From Actinomycetes bacterium (GTDB taxonomy: Bacteria; Actinomycetota; Actinomycetes; Propionibacteriales; Propionibacteriaceae): a DNA stretch of 5,026 nucleotides. The notes below the pieces were generated by a model that was not told where the DNA came from, made no database searches, and worked only from the letters and a program-made list of their open reading frames with translations. The translations under genes and the position numbers were made by a program. Where the stretch lies: assembly GCA_021794705.1 (NCBI GenBank), contig JAJYQH010000003.1, positions 1 to 5,026 of the forward strand, given 5' to 3'. Of the stretch, positions 1 through 5,026 are shown piece after piece. Each line of letters begins with the position of its first letter. Positions within the stretch are counted from its first letter, which is position 1.

Positions 1-1
1 C

Positions 2-1324
2 GCGCTCGGCACCCTGCACGCGATGGCCCGCGGAGGCATCCACGACCAGCTCGCCGGGGGCTTCGCCCGCTACAGCGTCGACGCCGCCTGGGTGGTGCCG
101 CACTTCGAGAAGATGCTCTACGACAATGCGCAGCTGGCCCGGGTCTACGCCCACGCGTGGCGGCTCACGGGTGACCCCCTGTGCGCCCGGGTGGCGCTCG
201 AGACGGCCGACTTCATGGTCCGCGACCTCGGGACGCCGGTGGGCCTCGCATCGTCCCTGGACGCCGACACGGCCGGCGTCGAGGGGCTCACCTACGTGTG
301 GACGCCGGCCGAGCTGCGCGAGGTGCTCGGCGAGGCCGACGGCGTCCGGGCGGCCGGGCTGCTCGACGTCACCGACGCCGGGACCTTCGAGCACGGGGCC
401 TCGACCCTCCAACTGCGCAAGGACCCCGACGACCCGGCGTGGTGGGCGGACGTCCGGTCGCGGCTGCTCGCGGCCCGCGGCCGGCGTCCCCAACCCGGGC
501 GCGACGACAAGGTGGTGGCCGGCTGGAACGGCCTCGCCATCGCGGCCCTCGCCGATGTCGGAACGCTCCTCGACCGGCCGGACCTGGTCGCCGAGGCCGC
601 CCGGATCGCCGATTCGCTGCTGCGGGTACACCTCGTCGACGGCCGGTTGCGGCGGGTCTCCCGCGACGGCCGCGCGGGGTCGGCCCCGGGCCAGCTCGAC
701 GATCACGGCGACCTCGCGGAGGGGCTGCTCGCCCTGTTCCAGGCGACCGGTGACCCCCGTCGGCTGGAGGCCGCCGGCGGGCTCCTCGACCTGGCGGTAC
801 GCCACTTCCGCTCTGGGACCGGCGAGTGGTTCGACTCCCCCGACGACGGGGAGCGTCTCTTCCAGCGTCCCCGCACGACGACCGACAACGCCGAACCCAG
901 CGGTATCGCCGCCATCGCCGGCGCCCTGCTCACCCACTCCGCACTCACCGGGTCGACCGGGCAGCGGGACCTCGCCGACGAGGCGCTCGCCGCGATGAGC
1001 CCGGTCGCCTCGACCGACCCCCGGTTCGCGGGCTGGGCGCTCGCCGTCGCCGAGGCCGCGGCCGCGGGTCCGCTGCAGGTCGCCGTCGTCGGCTCCGGGC
1101 CGGCAGCCGACGACCTCGTCCGCATCACCCGGCGGTCGCCCTCCCCCGGTCTGGTGCTCGCCTCCGGCCGACCGGACGCCGCCGGCGTCCCGTTGCTCGC
1201 GGGGCGGCCGCTGGTCGGCGACGCCCCCACCGCCTACGTGTGCCGGGAGTTCGTGTGCGACCTCCCGACGACCTCCGCGGCTGACCTGCGAGAGCGGCTG
1301 GGGGCCGAGGACGAGTCCCGGTAG
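2..1324 (+). CDS. Thioredoxin-domain (DUF255/YyaL-type) protein, C-terminal part
   Basis: Partial gene: the frame is open to the left edge and ends at TAG, leaving 440 visible residues. Visible residue 1 is the Ala encoded at position 2. The family (bacterial YyaL, human SPATA20/SSP411) is usually about 650-700 residues, so roughly 220-250 residues, the N-terminal thioredoxin-like domain, should lie off-window. What remains is the (alpha/alpha)6-barrel part. Family signatures in order: GGI-D-L-GGFARYSVD at 11-27, PHFEKMLYDNAQL at 33-45, DDKVVAGWNG at 168-177, DNAEPSG at 295-301, and the C-terminal YVCREFVC with Cys414 and Cys419 followed by DLPTT. The cysteine pair is usual near the family's C-terminus. 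Biochemical function is not established; a redox or sugar-epimerase-like role has been suggested from the folds. The frame is intact, with no frameshift. A small hairpin follows the stop, and the next gene has its own iron-regulated promoter, so co-transcription is not needed. The family call is firm; the function is unknown. Confidence 0.93.
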   Translation, partial: ALGTLHAMARGGIHDQLAGGFARYSVDAAWVVPHFEKMLYDNAQLARVYAHAWRLTGDPLCARVALETADFMVRDLGTPVGLASSLDADTAGVEGLTYVWTPAELREVLGEADGVRAAGLLDVTDAGTFEHGASTLQLRKDPDDPAWWADVRSRLLAARGRRPQPGRDDKVVAGWNGLAIAALADVGTLLDRPDLVAEAARIADSLLRVHLVDGRLRRVSRDGRAGSAPGQLDDHGDLAEGLLALFQATGDPRRLEAAGGLLDLAVRHFRSGTGEWFDSPDDGERLFQRPRTTTDNAEPSGIAAIAGALLTHSALTGSTGQRDLADEALAAMSPVASTDPRFAGWALAVAEAAAAGPLQVAVVGSGPAADDLVRITRRSPSPGLVLASGRPDAAGVPLLAGRPLVGDAPTAYVCREFVCDLPTTSAADLRERLGAEDESR

Positions 1325-1332
1325 ATGACCGA

Positions 1333-1350
1333 GCACGGACACCCCCGTGC
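1333..1350 (+). terminator. Possible weak hairpin terminator after the DUF255 gene
   Basis: A perfect 6-bp inverted repeat, GCACGG (1333-1338) and CCGTGC (1345-1350), with a 6-base loop, starts 9 bases after the TAG stop. There is no T-tract after it. Intrinsic terminators without a U-tail are often proposed in high-GC actinobacteria, but a stem this short can arise by chance. Position supports the call; structure only weakly. Confidence 0.3.
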
Positions 1351-1361
1351 GGCAGGCGCGG

Positions 1362-1391
1362 TTGCGAGGACCCCTCACTCCGCTTTAAGGT
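1362..1391 (+). promoter_or_regulatory. Candidate promoter of the iron permease gene
   Basis: TTGCGA (1362-1367) resembles a -35 box and TAAGGT (1386-1391) fits the actinobacterial TANNNT -10 pattern, with an 18-base spacer. The -10 would overlap the left half of the iron box, so a bound repressor would block RNA polymerase. A second possibility is TTTAAG (1384-1389) as -35 with TAAATT (1406-1411) as -10, spacer 16. This would place the iron box exactly between the two elements. Either arrangement is compatible with iron repression. The sequence alone does not decide which is used. Confidence 0.4.
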
Positions 1392-1404
1392 GAGGCTCAC
1401 CTAA
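1386..1404 (+). promoter_or_regulatory. DtxR/IdeR iron box (operator)
   Basis: The 19-base site TAAGGTGAGGCTCACCTAA is an interrupted palindrome: the 9-base half-sites TAAGGTGAG and CTCACCTAA are reverse complements except at one position, around a central G. It matches the known DtxR/IdeR/DmdR1 consensus TTAGGTTAGGCTAACCTAA at 16 of 19 positions. It lies 34 bases before the GTG start of an FTR1-type iron permease, which is the expected kind of target. Inference: when intracellular Fe(II) is plentiful the metal-loaded repressor binds here and silences the permease; iron shortage releases it. The regulator gene itself is not in this window. Confidence 0.9.
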
Positions 1405-1438
1405 GTAAATTCCAGTACGCCTGCGTTGGGAAAATACC

Positions 1439-2305
1439 GTGATCGCGAACTTCCTCATCGGACTCCGGGAGGGCCTCGAGGCGGCGCTCGTCGTCGTCAT
1501 CCTCGTCGCCTACCTCGTGAAGACCGGACGCCGCGACCTCCTGCCCGCCGTGTGGACCGGCGTCGCCCTCGCCGCCGGCATCTCGCTCGGCTTCGGGGCG
1601 CTGCTCACCTTCGGGCCACGCGGCCTCGACGACGACACCCAGGAGGCGATCGGCGGCGTCCTGTCGGTCGTCGCGGTCGGTTTCGTCACGTGGATGATCT
1701 TCTGGATGGCCCGCTCCGCGCGGACCCTCTCCACCGAGTTGAAGAGCGCCGTCGACCGGGCCGCGCTCGCCGGCCGGGCCAGCCTCGTCGGCGTCGCCAT
1801 GCTGGCCGTCGGGCGCGAAGGCCTGGAGACCGCCCTGTTCCTCTGGGCGAACACCCAGGCGGCCGCCCGCGGCACCAGGTCGGACGCCCTGCCGCTCACG
1901 GGCGCGCTGCTCGGCCTGCTCGTCGCCGTCGGCATCGCAGCCGGCAGCTACCGCGGCGCCCTGCGCATCAACCTGTCGAAGTTCTTCGCCTGGACCGGCG
2001 GCTTCCTCGTCGTCGTCGCGGCCGGGGTCCTGGCGTACGGCGTCCACGACCTCCAGGAGGGCGGGCTGCTGCCCGAGGCGAACGCCCTCGCGTTCGACGT
2101 CTCCCGCCAGATCCCGCCGACGAGCGTGGCCGGGACCCTGCTCAAGGGCGTCTTCAACTTCTCGCCGCGCACCACGGTGCTCGAGGCGGTCGTCTGGGTC
2201 GCCTACGTCGCCGTCGTGCTCACGCTGTTCATCCGCGCGATCCGCCCCCGGCCGGCCGCGGTGGCCCCGGGCGCGACCGCCGAGCGCGAGCGGGTGCACG
2301 CCTGA
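1439..2305 (+). CDS. efeU: FTR1/EfeU-family high-affinity iron permease
   Basis: Encodes a 288-residue polytopic membrane protein that moves iron across the cytoplasmic membrane. The FTR1 signature REGLE occurs twice, at residues 10-14 and 126-130, within the first and fourth hydrophobic segments. These glutamates are the family's iron-binding residues. About seven membrane segments are seen, near 3-27, 37-58, 70-92, 114-138, 152-171, 183-202 and 247-268. The HDLQEGGLLP stretch at 203-212 is also typical. A short polar tail ends the protein. Start: GTG is the first start codon after the in-frame TAA at 1406-1408, and any later start would remove the first REGLE motif. A weak GGGA at 1428-1431 is the only Shine-Dalgarno. 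The gene follows an iron box and is probably repressed by DtxR/IdeR. EfeU is usually encoded with EfeO (periplasmic cupredoxin/peptidase-M75 protein) and EfeB (Dyp peroxidase). Neither is adjacent here, as acetate kinase follows. The family call is strong; the substrate oxidation state is unproven. Confidence 0.94.
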   Translation: MIANFLIGLREGLEAALVVVILVAYLVKTGRRDLLPAVWTGVALAAGISLGFGALLTFGPRGLDDDTQEAIGGVLSVVAVGFVTWMIFWMARSARTLSTELKSAVDRAALAGRASLVGVAMLAVGREGLETALFLWANTQAAARGTRSDALPLTGALLGLLVAVGIAAGSYRGALRINLSKFFAWTGGFLVVVAAGVLAYGVHDLQEGGLLPEANALAFDVSRQIPPTSVAGTLLKGVFNFSPRTTVLEAVVWVAYVAVVLTLFIRAIRPRPAAVAPGATAERERVHA

Positions 2306-2326
2306 CCCCGAAAGCCTCTCCCCGTC

Positions 2327-2342
2327 GCCCCTGACCCGGGGC
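2327..2342 (+). terminator. Possible short hairpin terminator after the permease gene
   Basis: GCCCC (2327-2331) and GGGGC (2338-2342) form a perfect 5-bp stem around the loop TGACCC, followed only by TT. It begins 21 bases after the permease stop. All-GC stem and location suggest attenuation or termination, but the stem is short and there is no real T-tract. It would help to insulate acetate kinase from iron-dependent transcription. Confidence 0.28.
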
Positions 2343-2359
2343 TTCCGCGCGGTGCCGCA

Positions 2360-2375
2360 GGGATACGCTGATCCC
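2360..2375 (+). promoter_or_regulatory. Possible ackA -10 element inside a short dyad
   Basis: TACGCT (2364-2369) fits the TANNNT -10 pattern common in actinobacteria and would start transcription near 2376, leaving a leader of about 25 bases that includes the ribosome binding site. It sits in a small dyad: GGGAT (2360-2364) and ATCCC (2371-2375) are perfect reverse complements separated by ACGCTG. No convincing -35 is seen at the right distance. The dyad could be a weak operator or chance. Confidence 0.33.
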
Positions 2376-2400
2376 CGCACGCCTGCCTGAGGAGGAGCCG

Positions 2401-3588
2401 ATGTCTCAACCGATCCTGCTGCTCAACTGCGGTTCGTCATCGATCAAGTACCAGATGATCGACTCGGCCACCGAGGCCGTGAGCGCCGTCGGGTTGGTGC
2501 AGAAGATCGGGGACGCCGGCACCGGCACCATCGACCACGAGACCGGCGGCGAGACGCACCACGGGGAACAGCACTTCGCCGACCACACCGAGGCCATCGC
2601 CGCGGTCATCGACATGTTCTCGCAGTACGGGCCCGACCTGTCCCAGGCCATCGCCGTCGGCCACCGTACGGTGCACGGCGGGGACGCCTTCCTCTCCACG
2701 ACCGTGATCGACGGGGAGGTCATCGACAAGCTCGTCGAGCTGTCCGGCCTCGCCCCCCTGCACAACCCGCCCGCCATCCAGGGCATCCGGGCCGCGATGA
2801 CGCTGCTGCCCGACGTGCCGCACGTGGCCGTGTTCGACACCGCGTTCTTCTCCGACCTGCCTGCCGAGGCTTACACCTACGCGATCGACCTCGACCTCGC
2901 CCAGCAGCACCGCATCCGCAAGTACGGCTTCCACGGCACCTCCCACCAGTACGTTTCGGGCAAGGCGGCGGATTTCCTCGGGCGCGACCTCGCCGACATC
3001 CGCCAGATCGTCTGCCACCTGGGCAACGGGGCGTCCATCTCCGCGATCGCCGGCGGACGCCCGATCGACACCTCGATGGGGCTCACCCCGCTCCAGGGCC
3101 TGGTCATGGGCACCCGGTCCGGCGATGTCGACCCCGGGCTGCACGCGTTCCTCGCCCGGGAGCTGGGCATGACGATCGACGACATCGACACCCTGCTCAA
3201 CAAGCGGTCCGGCATGCTCGGGCTCACCGGTCGCACCGACATGCGCGACGTGTGGGCCGCGGCCGAGGCGGGTGACGAGCGGGCGGCTCTCGGGCTCGAC
3301 GTCTACGTGCACCGGCTGGTCAGTTACATCGGCAGCTACGTCGCGCTGCTCGGGGGCGCCGACGCCATCACCTTCACCGCGGGAGTCGGCGAGAACGACC
3401 ACCGGCTGCGGGCACGGGTCGCGGAGCGCCTCGCGTGGCTCGGGATCACCCTGGACGCCGCTGCGAACGAGGCCCGCTCGAAGCAGCCGCGGGCGATCTC
3501 CACCCCCGACTCCACGATCGCGCTGCTCGTCATCCCGACCAACGAGGAGCTCGCGATGGCCCGCGAGGTGCTGCAGGCGATCGCCTGA
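2401..3588 (+). CDS. ackA: Acetate kinase
   Basis: Complete 395-residue cytoplasmic enzyme that interconverts acetate + ATP and acetyl phosphate + ADP, normally with phosphotransacetylase (Pta) in acetate overflow or activation. Length is normal for the family. Signatures in order: LNCGSSSIKY at 8-17 with Asn9; GHRTVHGG at 87-94 with Arg89; His121 in HNPP; FDTAFF at 145-150 with Asp146; KYGFHGTSH at 174-182 with His178; HLGNGAS at 206-212; GTRSGDVDPG at 237-246 with Arg239; the adenosine-motif stretch FTAGVGEN at 325-332; and TNEEL at 380-384 with its catalytic glutamate. All residues that bind acetate, phosphate and nucleotide in the well-studied Methanosarcina enzyme have a counterpart, so the enzyme should be active. 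AGGAGG at 2390-2395 lies 5 bases before the ATG, a strong Shine-Dalgarno that fixes the start. It lies 95 bases after the iron permease, and no pta gene adjoins it in this window. Propionate kinase activity of the same fold is an unlikely alternative. Confidence 0.97.
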   Translation: MSQPILLLNCGSSSIKYQMIDSATEAVSAVGLVQKIGDAGTGTIDHETGGETHHGEQHFADHTEAIAAVIDMFSQYGPDLSQAIAVGHRTVHGGDAFLSTTVIDGEVIDKLVELSGLAPLHNPPAIQGIRAAMTLLPDVPHVAVFDTAFFSDLPAEAYTYAIDLDLAQQHRIRKYGFHGTSHQYVSGKAADFLGRDLADIRQIVCHLGNGASISAIAGGRPIDTSMGLTPLQGLVMGTRSGDVDPGLHAFLARELGMTIDDIDTLLNKRSGMLGLTGRTDMRDVWAAAEAGDERAALGLDVYVHRLVSYIGSYVALLGGADAITFTAGVGENDHRLRARVAERLAWLGITLDAAANEARSKQPRAISTPDSTIALLVIPTNEELAMAREVLQAIA

Positions 3589-3593
3589 CGTCA
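3574..3593. other. Overlapping palindromes spanning two convergent stop codons
   Basis: A perfect 14-base palindrome, CAGGCGATCGCCTG (3574-3587), overlaps a perfect 8-base one, TGACGTCA (3586-3593). The second consists of the TGA stop of acetate kinase, the only two intergenic bases (CG), and the TGA stop of the opposing lipoprotein gene read on the plus strand as TCA. In RNA the first could fold as a 5-bp stem (CAGGC/GCCTG) with a GATC loop on transcripts from either direction. It may be a compact bidirectional transcription end, but no T-tract is present. Any terminator here must overlap coding sequence. Confidence 0.35.
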
Positions 3594-4145
3594 CGCCGCC
3601 TGGTAGAGGGCCCCCGCGAAGCCGGCGACGTCCTGCATGGTCTTGCTGCCCGACCCGGACACCTGCAGGTAGCCGCCGTTGAGCTGACGGATGCACTCCG
3701 CCGGCTGTCCCTTGATCTGACCGCAGTAGCTGCCGGAGATCTGCTTCGCGCCCCCGCCGAACAGCGATTTCGCGATCTCGCCGGCGTCCACCGACACCGC
3801 TGTGACCTGGGCGGTGAAGATGTCGGTCGGACTGCCGCTCTTCTGGTAGATGCCCTGGAGCTGCGGGTCGGTCGACAGCCGGTACGAGCCCACCGTCGAG
3901 GGGAGCTTGAAGCCGGCGGCCGCCTTGAGGTTCGACACGTCGCCGGTCGTGCCGGCCGAGGGCGGCACCAGCACCGACTGTGAGGCGGACGGCGACGCGC
4001 TGGGCGTGGGGGTGGCGCTCGCCGAGGGCGTGGGCGGCGACGACCCGACGATGTCAGAGTAGGCCTGGCTGGCGCAGCCGCTCAGCAGGACGCCGGACAG
4101 TGCGGCGACCGCGGCGGCCAGTCGCGCGCGGCGGACGTGGCTCAT
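3591..4145 (-). CDS. Putative secreted lipoprotein of unknown function
   Basis: Encodes 184 residues that I do not recognise as a named family. The N-terminus is a lipoprotein signal: basic RRAR at 5-8, a hydrophobic stretch at 9-21, then the lipobox LSGC with Cys24 as the lipidated residue. The mature protein should therefore be anchored to the outer face of the cytoplasmic membrane. Residues 35-56 are a Pro/Ser/Thr/Ala-rich linker with an imperfect 8-residue repeat (PTPSASAT at 38-45, PTPSASPS at 46-53), which probably spans the cell wall and may be O-glycosylated. A globular domain follows at about 70-184. It contains the only two other cysteines, Cys141 and Cys151, placed to form a disulfide outside the cell. 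Start: ATG at 4145-4143, preceded by GAAGGT (4158-4153) 7 bases upstream. The gene converges on ackA with 2 bases between stops and diverges from the dehydrogenase gene. Export and anchoring are well supported; function is unknown. Confidence 0.85.
   Translation of the reverse strand: MSHVRRARLAAAVAALSGVLLSGCASQAYSDIVGSSPPTPSASATPTPSASPSASQSVLVPPSAGTTGDVSNLKAAAGFKLPSTVGSYRLSTDPQLQGIYQKSGSPTDIFTAQVTAVSVDAGEIAKSLFGGGAKQISGSYCGQIKGQPAECIRQLNGGYLQVSGSGSKTMQDVAGFAGALYQAA
3978..4040 (-). repeat. Low-complexity Pro/Ser/Thr linker-coding stretch
   Basis: This G-rich plus-strand stretch encodes the linker of the lipoprotein on the minus strand (residues 36-56). At protein level an 8-residue unit, PTPSASxx, occurs twice in tandem (4034-4011 and 4010-3987). 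At DNA level the two 24-base units share the end GGGCGTGGG on the plus strand but differ elsewhere, so it is a diverged tandem duplication or composition-driven similarity rather than an exact repeat. Confidence 0.6.
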
Positions 4146-4166
4146 GGAGCAAACCTTCGGGCGAGG

Positions 4167-4193
4167 GGGACCCGGCGCTCGCGGGACCCGGCG
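4167..4193. repeat. 11-base direct repeat upstream of the lipoprotein gene
   Basis: GGGACCCGGCG occurs at 4167-4177 and again at 4183-4193, a 16-base period. It lies in the presumed 5' untranslated leader of the lipoprotein gene. It could be a paired protein-binding site, a remnant of small tandem duplication, or chance in GC-rich sequence. The copies are exact, but no known operator matches. Confidence 0.5.
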
Positions 4194-4208
4194 GGGGAAG
4201 TCCTCCTC

Positions 4209-4214
4209 AGCCTA
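4209..4214 (-). promoter_or_regulatory. Candidate -10 element for the lipoprotein gene
   Basis: Read on the minus strand, 4214-4209 is TAGGCT, matching the TANNNT -10 pattern. Transcription would begin near 4202, giving a leader of about 57 bases that contains the 11-base direct repeat and the GAAGGT ribosome binding site. No clear -35 is seen upstream, which is common in actinobacteria. Assigned by position and pattern only. Confidence 0.35.
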
Positions 4215-4265
4215 CGGCCCCCTCGCCCGCCGCCCCTGCCCGTGCGGTCTGGTGTGTCGGTGCCG

Positions 4266-4271
4266 TAAGTT
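4266..4271 (+). promoter_or_regulatory. Candidate -10 element for the dehydrogenase gene, implying a leaderless mRNA
   Basis: TAAGTT matches the TANNNT -10 pattern and ends 7 bases before the ATG at 4279. The expected transcription start, about 7 bases after the -10, is therefore at or beside the A of the start codon. No purine-rich Shine-Dalgarno is present before the ATG (the bases are TTGACCCC), which agrees with leaderless initiation. No strong -35 box is visible. Confidence 0.5.
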
Positions 4272-4278
4272 TGACCCC

Positions 4279-5026
4279 ATGGCTACAGCTCTGGTCACTG
4301 GCGGCACCGCGGGCATCGGCAACGCGTTCGTCAGGGCCCTGGCCGCCCGCGGCGACGATCTCGTCATCGTCGCCCGCGACTCGGAGCGGATGAACTCCCT
4401 CGCGGCCGAGCTGAACCAGACCTACGGCGTCGAGGTCGAGTGCCTCCGGGCCGACCTGTCCCAGCGCGCCGACGTCGATCTGGTGGCCGCCCGCATCGAA
4501 GATCCCGAGCGTCCCATCGACCTCGTGGTCAACAACGCCGGCTTCGGCCTGCACTCGCGGCTGCTCGACCCCGACGTCGAGCAGCACCGGCTGGCGATGG
4601 ACGTCATGTGCTTCGCCGTGCTCGTCCTCTCCGGCGCCGCCGCCCGGGCGATGGCGGCCCGCGGGCACGGCCGCATCATCAACGTCTCGTCGACCTCGGC
4701 ATGGGCGATGCTCGGCAACTACTCGGCCATCAAGGCCTGGGTGCTCCGATACACCGAGAGCCTCGCCATCGAGTTGCGCGGCACCGGGGTGACGGCCACC
4801 GCCCTGTGCCCGGGCTGGGTGCACACCGAGTTCCACGACCGGGCCGGCATCTCGGCCACCTCGCTGCCCGACATCGTGTGGATCCCCGCCGACGAACTGG
4901 TCCGCGAGGCGCTCCGGGACGCGGACGCGGGGAAGGTGATCTCCATCCCCACCCTCAAGTGGAAGGTGGCCATCGCCGTCTCCCAGTACGGACCCCAGAG
5001 CCTCGTGCGCTGGGTCAGCGGAGATC
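4279..5026 (+). CDS. Classical short-chain dehydrogenase/reductase (SDR), 3' end cut
   Basis: The frame is open to the right edge, giving 249 residues. Classical SDRs are about 250-270 residues, so only a short tail should be missing. Rossmann-fold cofactor site: TGGTAGIG at 7-14, with beta-1 starting at residue 3. Arg33 at the end of beta-2 (VARD) and Asp59-Leu60 (ADL) follow; the basic residue suggests NADP(H) preference. NNAG is at 85-88. The active site is Asn109-less (position is Asp108-Val109-Met110, an LAMDVM stretch), then INVSS at 134-138 with Ser138, and YSAIK at 148-152 with Tyr148 and Lys152. CPGWVHTEF at 177-185 is the usual PG motif. Ser138 is 10 residues before Tyr148 rather than the frequent 13, a shortened loop I have seen described in actinobacterial members. 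The substrate cannot be read from the sequence. Start: the ATG sits directly before beta-1; an in-frame GTG at 4252 is less likely. The gene is divergent from the lipoprotein gene and is probably leaderless. Confidence 0.93.
   Translation, partial: MATALVTGGTAGIGNAFVRALAARGDDLVIVARDSERMNSLAAELNQTYGVEVECLRADLSQRADVDLVAARIEDPERPIDLVVNNAGFGLHSRLLDPDVEQHRLAMDVMCFAVLVLSGAAARAMAARGHGRIINVSSTSAWAMLGNYSAIKAWVLRYTESLAIELRGTGVTATALCPGWVHTEFHDRAGISATSLPDIVWIPADELVREALRDADAGKVISIPTLKWKVAIAVSQYGPQSLVRWVSGD

Noticed and set aside
1325..1393. A 22-codon open frame starting with ATG directly after the TAG of the DUF255 gene (begins MTEHGHPRAA).
   Set aside because: It has no clear ribosome binding site, no recognisable pattern, contains the hairpin and runs into the iron box, so it is most likely a chance frame in the intergenic region.
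1397..2380. A 327-codon minus-strand open frame opposite the iron permease.
   Set aside because: It is an antisense shadow of a clear gene in GC-rich DNA: the translation is low-complexity Gly/Asp/Glu/Arg, matches no family and has no start signals.
3578..3585. GCGATCGC as a HIP1-type repeat like that of cyanobacteria.
   Set aside because: It is a single copy in a coding region of a GC-rich genome, and the other features point to an actinobacterium.
1439..3588. The permease and ackA as one iron-controlled operon.
   Set aside because: The 95-base gap holds a hairpin, a candidate -10 and a separate strong ribosome binding site, and no functional link is evident. Read-through remains possible but is not supported by the sequence.
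3586..3593. TGACGTCA as a CRE-like transcription factor site.
   Set aside because: This is a eukaryotic CREB motif; in a bacterial genome with both halves being stop codons it has no such meaning.
2437..3696. A 419-codon minus-strand open frame opposite acetate kinase.
   Set aside because: Acetate kinase on the plus strand has every family motif. The antisense translation is biased and unrecognisable and crosses into the lipoprotein gene in a different frame.
4207..4836. A 209-codon minus-strand open frame opposite the dehydrogenase.
   Set aside because: The plus strand encodes an unmistakable SDR with intact cofactor and catalytic motifs; the antisense frame is compositional noise.

Overview
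The window looks like ordinary chromosomal DNA from a high-GC actinobacterium (Actinomycetota). The clues are the very strong G/C bias at third codon positions, a DtxR/IdeR-type iron box, a TANNNT-type -10 next to an apparently leaderless ATG, and a lipoprotein with a Pro/Ser/Thr-rich linker. I cannot name the genus. No mobile element, CRISPR array, RNA gene or phage gene is visible, and I found no convincing undescribed system. All five genes have a recognisable architecture and only one has no family assignment.

Layout: (1) 2-1324 (+) is the C-terminal two thirds of a DUF255/YyaL-type protein, cut by the left edge. (2) 1325-1438 is an intergenic regulatory region with a small hairpin and a near-perfect DtxR/IdeR iron box at 1386-1404. 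(3) 1439-2305 (+) is an FTR1/EfeU-type ferrous or ferric iron permease starting at GTG, with no EfeO or EfeB gene beside it. (4) 2306-2400 is a spacer with a small GC hairpin, a possible -10 and a strong Shine-Dalgarno. (5) 2401-3588 (+) is a complete acetate kinase (ackA) with all catalytic residues and no phosphotransacetylase gene next to it. (6) 3591-4145 (-) is a small lipoprotein of unknown function, convergent with ackA with only 2 bases between the two stop codons. (7) 4146-4278 is a divergent intergenic region with a short direct repeat and two candidate -10 elements. (8) 4279-5026 (+) is a classical short-chain dehydrogenase/reductase, almost complete but cut by the right edge and probably translated from a leaderless transcript.

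The genes do not form an obvious pathway. The clearest functional statement is that the iron permease is a stand-alone transcription unit whose promoter should be shut off by an iron-loaded DtxR/IdeR repressor. Acetate kinase has its own ribosome binding site and possibly its own promoter. The lipoprotein and the dehydrogenase are transcribed divergently from a shared 133-base region. No stretch longer than 300 bases lacks a gene.
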